NCBI GenBank assembly: GCA_035937595.1
Contig: DASZHS010000025.1
Coordinates: forward strand, 1-33,183
Reading direction: 5' to 3'
DNA length: 33,183 nt
From: Palsa-459 sp035937595
Lineage (GTDB): Bacteria > Actinomycetota > Acidimicrobiia > Acidimicrobiales > RAAP-2
Shown: positions 15,433 to 22,014 of the stretch, in pieces
Numbering within the stretch: position 1 is the first letter of the stretch
Layout of the letters: each line of letters begins with the position of its first letter
Notes under the pieces: generated by a model
Seen by the model: only the letters and a program-made list of their open reading frames with translations
Database searches by the model: none
What the model was told of the DNA's origin: nothing
Program-made: the position numbers and the translations under genes

Positions 15433-15996
15433 TCACGCGACCGGCTGCCATCCCGGGGGCGGATCCTCGCCAACACGACCATCCACGGCTTCTCGAATGA
15501 GATCGGCATGCCCGGTGTGGCGCCCGTACTCTTCGACGAGATCACAGATCAAGCGGCGAAGACTCGCGTGATGCCCGTCCTCTGATGCAACGTGTACGAG
15601 CTGGTCGAGACCGCCCCCGCGGAGTGCTGCCTCAAGGCGTACCCTCGAGCGACCGACCGCCCCGTCCCAGAGGGCGTACAACTGCTCGGGTGCGTCATCG
15701 TTCGACGACCGGAACTCCCAGTCGAAGGTGCCATCCGAATCGAAGGCATCCCACGGCGAGCCGATCGGGTCGCCATGGAGCTTCCCGGTGAACGTGTAGT
15801 CCTCGACCGCCGCGAGATGCTTGAGCAGCCCGCCGAGCGTAAGTGCCGAGACGCCGATGCTCGTGTTCAGAGCCACAGAGTCGAGATCGTCAGCTTTCCA
15901 GCGGAACGTGGCGCGAAGTCGCTCTAAAGCACCGATCAGCTGCTCGATCTCGGTTCCGGCGAGGGGCGGTTCCCACGGGCGTTCGTCGTCGGTCAC
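15433..15996 (-). CDS. DinB-fold DUF664 protein (mycothiol transferase-like)
   Basis: 187 residues from GTG 15996. An ATG at 16017 would add seven residues, but TACGGT lies exactly six bases before the GTG, and the resulting start (TDDERPWEPPLAGTEIEQL) matches the family's usual N-terminus. Family pattern: ERLRATFRWKADDLDS, then GGLLKHLAAVEDYTF with the first metal-type His, and EEYGRHTGHADLIREAVDG with the paired C-terminal His residues. The DinB four-helix bundle binds a divalent metal, and actinobacterial members of DUF664 are thought to act as thiol (mycothiol) transferases. It is downstream of the homocysteine methyltransferase on the same strand, with a 93-base gap. Confidence 0.8.
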   Translation of the reverse strand: MTDDERPWEPPLAGTEIEQLIGALERLRATFRWKADDLDSVALNTSIGVSALTLGGLLKHLAAVEDYTFTGKLHGDPIGSPWDAFDSDGTFDWEFRSSNDDAPEQLYALWDGAVGRSRVRLEAALRGGGLDQLVHVASEDGHHASLRRLICDLVEEYGRHTGHADLIREAVDGRVGEDPPPGWQPVA

Positions 15997-16002
15997 GACG
16001 CA

Positions 16003-16008
16003 ACCGTA
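16003..16008 (-). promoter_or_regulatory. Putative -10 box (TACGGT) of the DUF664 gene
   Basis: TACGGT on the minus strand, six bases before GTG 15996. It lies inside the longer reading from ATG 16017, so it bears directly on the start choice. Confidence 0.5.
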
Positions 16009-16089
16009 GACATCCATCGGCGGTCGGGCTTCGAGTCAGCGTGGTGGCCCCAACCAATCGCCGGCGAGTTCGAGATCAGCGCCGGTGCC

Positions 16090-17034
16090 TCATCCCTGGG
16101 GGGCGGTGACGCCTGCAGCGATCTTCTGGATGTGCGTCTCGTCGGTACCGCAGCATCCGCCGAGGACAGTCAGACCGCCGAATCGCTCCTTCAGCGTCGC
16201 GTACAGAGCGGCGAGCTCGACGGGGTCCCCCGCGTCCAACTCCGTAGATTCGTCCAACTCCGCGTGGCTCTTTCGAGAGCTGTTGGCCCTGACGCCCCGG
16301 ATTCGCCGGGTCCACGCAGCTTCGTCTTCGAGGACCGCATCGAAGTGCGCGGGATGAGCGCAGTTGATCATGAAGTACGACGCAGCAGCCCCTGTTGCGT
16401 CGTCGACCGCGCCAATGGCGTCGCGAATCGTCTCACCCGATGGAAGCGACCCGTCGGTCTCAACGGTGAAGGAGATCGCGACCGGTAGGTCCACGCCGGA
16501 AGCGGCTCGGACGATCCCAGATGCTTCAGCGGAGTAGGTCAATGTCAGCGCCGTGACCATGTCCGCTTCGGTGGTTGCGTACGTTGAGATCTGCGCGCGA
16601 TGGTATGCCTCCGCCTCCTCCGCGTTCATCAGCTCGGCCGGACGGTAGGCGTCACCTCGTGGACCGACGCACCCGCTGAGCACGGTGGGCATCTCCGGCG
16701 AGTCGAACTCGGCCCGTACCTCGGACATCAGGGTGATCGAATCACGATTCACTCGAGCGAGGGCATCGGCGTCGTAGCCGATCCGCGACCCCCAGTCGCT
16801 GCTCGCGCGCCACCCGACGCTCTCGAAGATGAACCCGGCTCCCACTGACTTGGCGATGGCGGCGTGTGCCCTGTAGTAGCGCGCGAGTCGCTCGCGACCG
16901 GACTCGTCGTCGAGAAGCACGAAGGAGGCGAATTCGGGCAACTCATAGCCATCCTTGAAGATCAGACTGGTCTCGAGTCCCGAGTCGGTAAGGAAGAGCC
17001 GGTCGCCGAGTTGAGGGAGCCCCGTTCGCGCCAT
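16090..17034 (-). CDS. Homocysteine S-methyltransferase family protein
   Basis: 314 residues, ATG at 17034. This is a TIM-barrel protein of the S-methyltransferase/betaine-homocysteine methyltransferase family. The N-terminal block is FLTDSGLETSLIFKDGYELP. Zinc/homocysteine ligands are Cys225 in MINCAHP and Cys294-Cys295 in LGGCCGTDETHI. Other family blocks are FIFESVGWRASSDWG, SGCVGPRGDAY and ISFTVETDGSLPSG. It would transfer a methyl group from S-methylmethionine, AdoMet or another donor to homocysteine or a related thiol; the donor is unknown. It is not next to the transsulfuration genes and has less extreme G+C, so it may have been acquired separately. A TGCTACCGT extended -10 on the minus strand at about 17083-17091 could drive it. 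Confidence 0.9.
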   Translation of the reverse strand: MARTGLPQLGDRLFLTDSGLETSLIFKDGYELPEFASFVLLDDESGRERLARYYRAHAAIAKSVGAGFIFESVGWRASSDWGSRIGYDADALARVNRDSITLMSEVRAEFDSPEMPTVLSGCVGPRGDAYRPAELMNAEEAEAYHRAQISTYATTEADMVTALTLTYSAEASGIVRAASGVDLPVAISFTVETDGSLPSGETIRDAIGAVDDATGAAASYFMINCAHPAHFDAVLEDEAAWTRRIRGVRANSSRKSHAELDESTELDAGDPVELAALYATLKERFGGLTVLGGCCGTDETHIQKIAAGVTAPQG

Positions 17035-17202
17035 TGTCGAGTGCACCTCGCTTCGAATGTCACAGGATCGTTGTGGACGGTAGCAACAGCGCCCCACGGT
17101 TTGCCTGGAGCGCCAGTCGACAAGGAGTGCCCCCTACCGGGTGAGTGTCACGGGACTTGCAGCTGGTTTCTCGTCCCGACTCGGCACGTCCGGGCGTGTG
17201 GA

Positions 17203-17208
17203 TATGTT
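17203..17208 (+). promoter_or_regulatory. Putative -10 box (TATGTT) before a small ORF
   Basis: TATGTT with exactly six bases to ATG 17215, the same spacing seen before several recognisable genes here. It is the main reason to take the small ORF seriously. Confidence 0.4.
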
Positions 17209-17214
17209 CGTTCG

Positions 17215-17394
17215 ATGGATTCTCCGCTACTTGCGGATGGCACCTCTCAGGTTTCGCAAGACCATGCCGCCGTCGTCGCGCTCTACGAGCTGATGTCACG
17301 TTGCGAGTGGGCGGAAGCCTTGGAATGGTCGAGATTCGAGACCAAGCAGAGACGAGGGCACTGTCGAGACTTCAGCTGGCGTTGCAGCCTCTGA
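17215..17394 (+). CDS. Unrecognised 59-residue ORF, possibly a remnant
   Basis: The ORF runs from ATG 17215 to TGA 17394. I do not recognise it. The first two-thirds (MDSPLLADGTSQVSQDHAAV and onward to CEWAEALEW) look like ordinary soluble protein, helical and mildly acidic. The end is rich in Arg, Cys and Trp and looks less natural, so a frameshift or truncated remnant is possible. It lies in the 492-base gap (17035-17526) between two clearer genes. Apart from this ORF and a possible promoter for the methyltransferase, I see only lower-G+C sequence there (17461-17520 is about half G+C by hand count). Confidence 0.35.
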   Translation: MDSPLLADGTSQVSQDHAAVVALYELMSRCEWAEALEWSRFETKQRRGHCRDFSWRCSL

Positions 17395-17526
17395 GTTCCG
17401 CACGCCCCTAGGAGGTATCCAGGTCGGGCAACGACGTTCAGCACGAACCGCACCTCGAACGGTTAGTAACTAGACAGAAGGGGAAGGCTATTCAGAAGGT
17501 GATGCAAGCCAAGAGAGGTCTGGGCC

Positions 17527-17997
17527 ATGGAGATCACACGTAACGAGGACGGCACGCTCGTCGTTCCGATGAAGCACGCACGAGTTCACACCTCCGACGC
17601 CGGGGAGGGAAGCTCGTCGGTGACGCCGGAGTCCGAAGGTCCACCTGGAACGCGGCTGATACATCCGGGCGAAGGGGGCTACGACGAGGCACTCGCGGAA
17701 TGGGACCTGCAGCAGAACCCGGATCGTGCGCCGGTTGTGTCGACGGCGAGCGGACGACGAGAAGCGATGGCGCTCGTCCATGAGGTGGGACTGTCTCCTG
17801 ACCACTCCGTCGCCATGGCCGTAAAGGCGCTCCAGGATCCGACGGCCGCCGGTGAGGCCCTTCGTCACGTGCTGGTCGGCGGTGTTCACTCGGTTGAGGA
17901 CTTCTCATCAGAGGTCGCCGAGGCAGAAGGTGGGGAGCCACTTACCGCCCATGAGACGACGAAGATCATCGGAAAGATTCTGGCCGAGCTTGACTGA
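17527..17997 (+). CDS. Hypothetical protein, 156 residues
   Basis: ATG at 17527, with a ribosome-binding site GAGAGG eight bases upstream. I do not recognise the family. The protein is acidic and soluble, with no signal peptide or membrane helix. Residues about 20-60 look disordered (Ser/Glu/Pro/Gly-rich). From about 65 on it seems helical, with segments REAMALVHEVGLSPDHSVAMA, GEALRHVLVGGVHSVEDF and HETTKIIGKILAELD. The open frames on the opposite strand are Arg/Pro/Ser-rich and less protein-like. It is convergent with the phosphotransferase gene; a hairpin lies between them. Confidence 0.6.
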   Translation: MEITRNEDGTLVVPMKHARVHTSDAGEGSSSVTPESEGPPGTRLIHPGEGGYDEALAEWDLQQNPDRAPVVSTASGRREAMALVHEVGLSPDHSVAMAVKALQDPTAAGEALRHVLVGGVHSVEDFSSEVAEAEGGEPLTAHETTKIIGKILAELD

Positions 17998-18028
17998 GCC
18001 CGATTCTCTCGAAACTCTAAGGAGCATC

Positions 18029-18044
18029 CCCGGCCAACGCCGGG
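18029..18044. terminator. Hairpin between convergent genes
   Basis: CCCGGC-CAAC-GCCGGG, a perfect six-pair stem with a four-base loop, in the 69-base gap between the hypothetical gene and the phosphotransferase gene. There is no T-run on either side. Confidence 0.35.
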
Positions 18045-18066
18045 TAGGTGCGCATCCCGTCGGCCG

Positions 18067-18951
18067 TCACGCGATCCCTTGGTACGTCCGGGCATCGTGG
18101 CTGAGTTCGCCCAGCGCTCGCTCAATGCGAGTGATGGCGCCGTCGTCGATGAGACGCTGAAAGAGCGGGTCCCCTGCGCCGGCGAGCTCCTTGAGGCCTC
18201 GAATGTGGTCGTGCAGACGCGCCTGCACGGCCTCAATGAGAACACTGATGGTTCCGTCATAACGGTAAGCGTCCAGAAGCAGGCGGAGGCGGCGCGGTCG
18301 ATCATCGAAGTCGGTGAACCCCTCGCTCGCAGCGACGTCCCGCGCGTGAAGGGGTACCCAAGAGCACGCGACGAAGGCGAGATCCCAGATCGCCGCGCAC
18401 GGGGACGCGAAGTCCCAGTCGACGAAGCCAATCAGGCGTGAGGTGGGGTCTCCACCCGACGATTGACTGGCGCCGGAAGGACTGAGCCAAACGGCGTTGT
18501 AAGGCGCAGCATCGTTGTGGCCGATCACGTCACCTGGCGTCACCGTACCCATCGAAGCCATTTGCCACTGCGCATCCTCGGGAGGTGTGAACTCGACAAC
18601 TACGTCGTGGTAGCTGCGGAGCCATTCGCCGACGTCCACCAACGCCCCATCGGAGTGGACCCATTCGGGCCACGGGCGCGTGTCGCCGACGGTCTCGCCG
18701 GGGAGGAAGCTGAGGATCTCGCGGCCCTGCGCATCGATGCCGAGTGCCCGTGGAGCACCGTCGAAGCCGGCAACTTCGAGAAAGCGCAAAAGTGAGTGCA
18801 CGGTGGGAGTCCACGGACCGGCACTTCGTCGCACAGTCCCGTCCACGAGCACCGCACCACCCGCGTTGCCTCCGGGAAGCTGGACCTCATCCACGTTCCG
18901 AGCCTGCCAGACGACAGGCGGAGGGGTGTCACTGAACGCTGGCTGAAACAC
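18067..18951 (-). CDS. Aminoglycoside phosphotransferase (APH) family kinase-like protein
   Basis: 294 residues from GTG 18951, chosen for its ribosome-binding site (GAGGGG, six bases upstream). The catalytic loop is GHNDAAPYNAVW, with His145, Asp147 and Asn152 fitting the HxDxxxxN pattern. The metal-binding block follows as LIGFVDWDFASPCAAIWDLA (Asp178/Asp180). An N-lobe ATP-binding pattern is seen in GGNAGGAVLVDGTVRR, and the hinge region in ILSFLPGETVGD. This family phosphorylates aminoglycosides, macrolides, homoserine, choline and other alcohols, so no antibiotic resistance should be assumed. The 16-base gap to a small ORF upstream suggests joint transcription. It lies in the lower-G+C region. 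Confidence 0.83.
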   Translation of the reverse strand: MFQPAFSDTPPPVVWQARNVDEVQLPGGNAGGAVLVDGTVRRSAGPWTPTVHSLLRFLEVAGFDGAPRALGIDAQGREILSFLPGETVGDTRPWPEWVHSDGALVDVGEWLRSYHDVVVEFTPPEDAQWQMASMGTVTPGDVIGHNDAAPYNAVWLSPSGASQSSGGDPTSRLIGFVDWDFASPCAAIWDLAFVACSWVPLHARDVAASEGFTDFDDRPRRLRLLLDAYRYDGTISVLIEAVQARLHDHIRGLKELAGAGDPLFQRLIDDGAITRIERALGELSHDARTYQGIA

Positions 18952-18967
18952 GCTGTTCCCCTCGCTG

Positions 18968-19174
18968 TCATGGCTCGATGAAGACCGCGAAGCGGCACTC
19001 CGAGGCCAGGGAGGTCGTCGAAGACCTATCGAGCTCAGCGAGTCGATCCCTGAGCCGCTCTCGGTTCGCACGTACAGCGGGAAGTTCCAGCTCCGGACAA
19101 CTCCGCAGCTCCACGCGAAAACTGGTGCGCAGGGCAACCGAACAGGGCGTGTCGCTCAACGCACTTGCCAACAC
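18968..19174 (-). CDS. Unrecognised 68-residue ORF upstream of the APH gene
   Basis: GTG at 19174 to TGA at 18968, ending 16 bases before the APH start. I do not recognise it. The protein has a short beta-like start (LASALSDTPCSVALRTSFRV) and a charged helix (VRANRERLRDRLAELDR). No good ribosome-binding site precedes the GTG, and the frame is open further upstream, so it may be the tail of a damaged gene. A competing plus-strand ORF (18978-19229) is Ser/Arg-rich and less convincing. Between 19175 and 19293 I see no gene; TACATAAT on the minus strand near 19246-19253 is a possible -10 region. Confidence 0.3.
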   Translation of the reverse strand: MLASALSDTPCSVALRTSFRVELRSCPELELPAVRANRERLRDRLAELDRSSTTSLASECRFAVFIEP

Positions 19175-19293
19175 GAAGTTGGCGTCACCCGAGCGGTTCC
19201 ATTGCCCGGACCGCGATCGTGAGCAGTGACCCGACGAGGAGAACGGATTATGTAGGGATGCGGGCGAGGACTTGACCCGGCCGATTGCCACAG

Positions 19294-20508
19294 CTACTGG
19301 ATGTGCACACCTGATATGGCCCTTGCGATGATGAGCCGCTGGATCTCGCTCGTGCCCTCGAAGATTGTGTAGATCTTCGCGTCGCGGTGCCACTGCTCGA
19401 CGGGGTGCTCGCGCACGTAGCCGGCGCCACCAAGGATCTGGATCGCCTCGTCGGTCACCCTGACGGCCACCTCCCCCGCGTAGAGCTTCGACATCGAACC
19501 CTCGCCCGCGGCGAACGGCTTGTGCGTGGCGCCCATCCAGGATGCCCGCCAGACGAGGAGCCGAGCGGCGTCGATCTGGGTCTTCATGTCGGCGAGCTTG
19601 AACGCGATGCCCTGGTTCTCGATGATCGCCCGCCCGAACTGGACGCGCTGCTTGGCGTACTCGAGGGAGTACTCGTAGGCGGCGCGCGCGATCCCGATGG
19701 CCTGGGCGCCGATGAGCGGCCGAGACGCCTCGAACGTGGCCATCGCCGCTTGGCTCGACGACCGCTTCCCTTCCCGCGCCCGCGCGAGCTTCGCGTCGAG
19801 CTTCTCCTTGCCACCGAGGAGGTTCGCGCCGGGGACCTTGCAGTCCTGCAGCAGGACCTCGGCGGTGTGGCTCGCACGGATGCCCATCTTCTGGAACTTG
19901 CGGCCCTGTGAGATTCCGGGCGTCCCTTCCGGGACGACGAAGCTCGCCTGGCCGCGCGACCCGAGCGAGGGGTCGACCGACGCCACGATCACGTGGAGGT
20001 TCGCGAGACCCCCGTTGGTGATCCAGGTCTTGGTCCCGTTGAGCGTCCACTCGTCCTTCGCCTCGTCGTAGGTGGCGCGCGTCTTGAGGCTCGAGACGTC
20101 CGAGCCGGCGTCCGGCTCCGAGACGCCGAAGGCCGCCAGCTTGAGGTCACCCGGCGTGCCGAAGCACTGCGGGATCCACTCCATCTGCTGCTCGGGGGTG
20201 CCCGCGTTCATGATGCCGGCGACGGCGAGAGTCGAGCCGAAGATCGCGAGGCAGATCCCCGCGTCGCCCCACGACATCTCCTCGAATGTGATCGCCATCG
20301 ACAGCCCCGTGGGGTCGGCGAAGGTGGTGGCGACGAAGTCGAGGTCGTAGATGCCGACCTTCGCGGCTTCCTCGATCACCGGCCAGGGCGTCTCCTCGCG
20401 CTCGTCCCACTCGCTCGCGACCGGCCGGACGACGTCCTCGGCGAATCGGTGGACCCAGTCCCTGAGCGTGGTCTGGTCGTCGTTGAGGTCGAGAGAGAAC
20501 TCCGCCAT
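19294..20508 (-). CDS. Acyl-CoA dehydrogenase
   Basis: 404 residues, ATG at 20508 with GGAGG four bases upstream. Three-part family fold: N-terminal helices, a central beta domain with FGVSEPDAGSDVSSLKTRA and the flavin block TLNGTKTWITNGG, and C-terminal helices with YAKQRVQFGRAI and QILGGAGYVREHPVEQWHRDAKIYTIFEGTSEIQRLI-type sequence (broken here only for position). The likely catalytic base is Glu384 in IFEGTSE, as in short- and medium-chain enzymes. It oxidises an acyl-CoA at C2-C3 using FAD. The chain-length preference is unknown. It is monocistronic in the window and preceded by a perfect palindrome overlapping its probable -10, so it is likely repressor-controlled. Confidence 0.93.
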   Translation of the reverse strand: MAEFSLDLNDDQTTLRDWVHRFAEDVVRPVASEWDEREETPWPVIEEAAKVGIYDLDFVATTFADPTGLSMAITFEEMSWGDAGICLAIFGSTLAVAGIMNAGTPEQQMEWIPQCFGTPGDLKLAAFGVSEPDAGSDVSSLKTRATYDEAKDEWTLNGTKTWITNGGLANLHVIVASVDPSLGSRGQASFVVPEGTPGISQGRKFQKMGIRASHTAEVLLQDCKVPGANLLGGKEKLDAKLARAREGKRSSSQAAMATFEASRPLIGAQAIGIARAAYEYSLEYAKQRVQFGRAIIENQGIAFKLADMKTQIDAARLLVWRASWMGATHKPFAAGEGSMSKLYAGEVAVRVTDEAIQILGGAGYVREHPVEQWHRDAKIYTIFEGTSEIQRLIIARAISGVHIQ

Positions 20509-20557
20509 CGTGCCTCCGGGTCCGTCGCGTCGGTCCGGGCACACCCGGCGCGTGCCT

Positions 20558-20575
20558 ATGTTACCGAACGGTAAC
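20558..20575 (-). promoter_or_regulatory. Perfect 16-bp palindromic operator overlapping the acyl-CoA dehydrogenase -10
   Basis: GTTACCGAACGGTAAC at 20560-20575 is a perfect inverted repeat. On the minus strand TAACAT (20558-20563) fits a -10 box and overlaps it. This length, symmetry and place are typical of a TetR-family repressor site controlling fatty-acid or CoA-ester catabolism. The repressor is not identified; both TetR genes in the window are some kilobases away. Confidence 0.6.
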
Positions 20576-20602
20576 GAGCCGGTGTCCCACCCGGGTGCAC
20601 GC

Positions 20603-21994
20603 TCACGCGCGACGGACTCGAGTGCCGGCCGCGGTGTCCTCCACGACAAACCCCAGCGCCACGAGCTCGTCGCGGAGCCGGTCCGCCTCGGCGAACTCGC
20701 CCCTGGATCGAGCGGCGTCACGGGCCGCGGCGAGCCCAGCGGAGTGCTCGTCGAGCGACAGGTCCGCGCCTCGCACCGCGAGGCCGAGCGACGCGGCGAG
20801 CACCATGAGCAGCGTCGCGATGCCGCGCGCCACGTCCAGGTCGCCCGCGTCGGCCAGCCGGTTCGCGCTCGCGGCGAGGTCGAAGAGCGTCGCGACTGCC
20901 GACGGCGTGTTCAGGTCGTCGTCGACGAACGACTCGAACGCTGCCACGACGTCGGGGTGCTCGCCGATGACCGCATGCTCGGATCGTCGAACGGGCGCCA
21001 TGACCTCGATCGGGGTGAGGTCGAACCGTCGGGCGACCTCGTCGAGGCGAGCGAGCGCGCGCTCGGCGTCGGCGATGGTCTCCGTCGTGACCTCGATAGG
21101 CCCGCGGTAGTGGGCGCGCAGCAGCAACAGCCGATACGCCCGTGCGTCGGCCCGCGACAGCAGGTCGGCGAGCGTGGTGAAGTTGTTCAACGACTTCGAC
21201 ATCTTCACGCCCTCGACGACCACCCAGCCATTGTGTGCCCAGTGGCGAGCGAATCCCTTGCCGAGCGCGACCGCCTGTGCACGCTCGTTCTCGTGGTGCG
21301 GGAACTTGAGGTCCTGGCCGCCCGAGTGCAGGTCGAAGTCCTCCCCGAGGAGCGCCAGAGACATCACGACGCACTCGGTATGCCACCCGGGTCGCCCGGC
21401 GCCGAACGGCGCCTCCCACGACGGCTCGCCGGGCTTTGCCGCCTTCCACAGCGCGAAGTCGAAGGGCGTGCGCTTCTGCTCGTCGATCTCGACGCGAGCC
21501 CCGGCGCGCAGGGTGTCGAGCGGCTGCCCGGCCAAAAGGCCATAGTCCGGGACCGTCAGGGTGTCGAGGTAGACGCCGTCATCGGTGACGTACGCGTGCC
21601 CGGTGTCGAGCAGCGTCCCGATCATCTCGATCATCTCGGCGACGTAGGCCGTCGCATGCGGCGCCGAGGTCGGTCGGAGCACGCCGAGCGCGTCCATCAC
21701 CTCCCACCACTGCGCCTCGTACTCCTCGGCGACGCTGGTCTCGGAGCGGTGCTCGCGGGCAGCGCGAGCGATGATCTTGTCCTCGATGTCGGTGACGTTC
21801 GAGACGTGGTTGACCTCGAGACCCGTGAACTCGAGCCACCGTCGCACGACGTCCCACGTGAGGGTGAAGCGCCCGTGCCCGATGTGCGGCGGGCCGTCGA
21901 CCGTCGGACCACAGACGTACATCGAGAACTGACCGTCGACACGGGGCACCACGTCGACGACACGACCGAGCGCCGAGTCGTGCAGGCGCAGCAT
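20603..21994 (-). CDS. cysS: Cysteinyl-tRNA synthetase
   Basis: 463 residues, ATG at 21994, exactly six bases after a TAGTTT box. Class I synthetase: YVCGPTVDGPPHIGH with zinc ligand Cys28 and HIGH at 37-40, second Cys208 in WHTECVVMS, the zinc His/Glu in FPHHENERAQ, and KMSKS at 264-268. The family block GGQDLKFPHHENE is intact. The C-terminal part has the DALR-like helical region and the end RSRGEFAEADRLRDELVALG. The pattern CGPTV rather than the CGITPYD of the mycothiol ligase MshC marks it as CysS. It charges tRNA-Cys, and diverges from valS across 20 bases. Confidence 0.95.
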   Translation of the reverse strand: MLRLHDSALGRVVDVVPRVDGQFSMYVCGPTVDGPPHIGHGRFTLTWDVVRRWLEFTGLEVNHVSNVTDIEDKIIARAAREHRSETSVAEEYEAQWWEVMDALGVLRPTSAPHATAYVAEMIEMIGTLLDTGHAYVTDDGVYLDTLTVPDYGLLAGQPLDTLRAGARVEIDEQKRTPFDFALWKAAKPGEPSWEAPFGAGRPGWHTECVVMSLALLGEDFDLHSGGQDLKFPHHENERAQAVALGKGFARHWAHNGWVVVEGVKMSKSLNNFTTLADLLSRADARAYRLLLLRAHYRGPIEVTTETIADAERALARLDEVARRFDLTPIEVMAPVRRSEHAVIGEHPDVVAAFESFVDDDLNTPSAVATLFDLAASANRLADAGDLDVARGIATLLMVLAASLGLAVRGADLSLDEHSAGLAAARDAARSRGEFAEADRLRDELVALGFVVEDTAAGTRVRRA

Positions 21995-21999
21995 CCGTC

Positions 22000-22006
22000 T
22001 AAACTA
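22000..22006. promoter_or_regulatory. Bidirectional promoter of cysS and valS with overlapping -10 boxes
   Basis: The seven bases TAAACTA hold TAAACT on the plus strand (22000-22005, nine bases before the valS ATG) and TAGTTT on the minus strand (22006-22001, six bases before the cysS ATG). Both fit TANNNT. The two cannot be melted independently, so the genes are likely to compete or be co-regulated. Confidence 0.6.
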
Positions 22007-22014
22007 GTGAAGTT

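Noticed and set aside
17488..17889. Minus-strand open frames opposite the 156-residue hypothetical gene
   Set aside because: They are Arg/Ser/Pro-rich and lack a ribosome-binding site or -10 box, while the plus-strand ORF has both good composition and a ribosome-binding site.
18067..18951. Antibiotic-resistance aminoglycoside kinase
   Set aside because: Only the general APH fold motifs are visible; the family has many metabolic substrates and nothing in the neighbourhood suggests resistance.
18978..19229. Plus-strand 83-codon ORF upstream of the APH gene
   Set aside because: It is Ser/Arg-rich with no promoter or ribosome-binding site seen; the minus-strand frame is slightly more protein-like, though neither is secure.
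14562..19293. Mobile element, integrase, attachment site or defence system in the lower-G+C region
   Set aside because: I looked for transposase or integrase motifs, terminal inverted repeats, tRNA genes and CRISPR-like repeats and found none.
20603..21994. MshC (mycothiol cysteine ligase) instead of CysS
   Set aside because: The motif around the first zinc cysteine is CGPTV rather than CGITPYD, and the full-length C-terminal tRNA-binding region is present.
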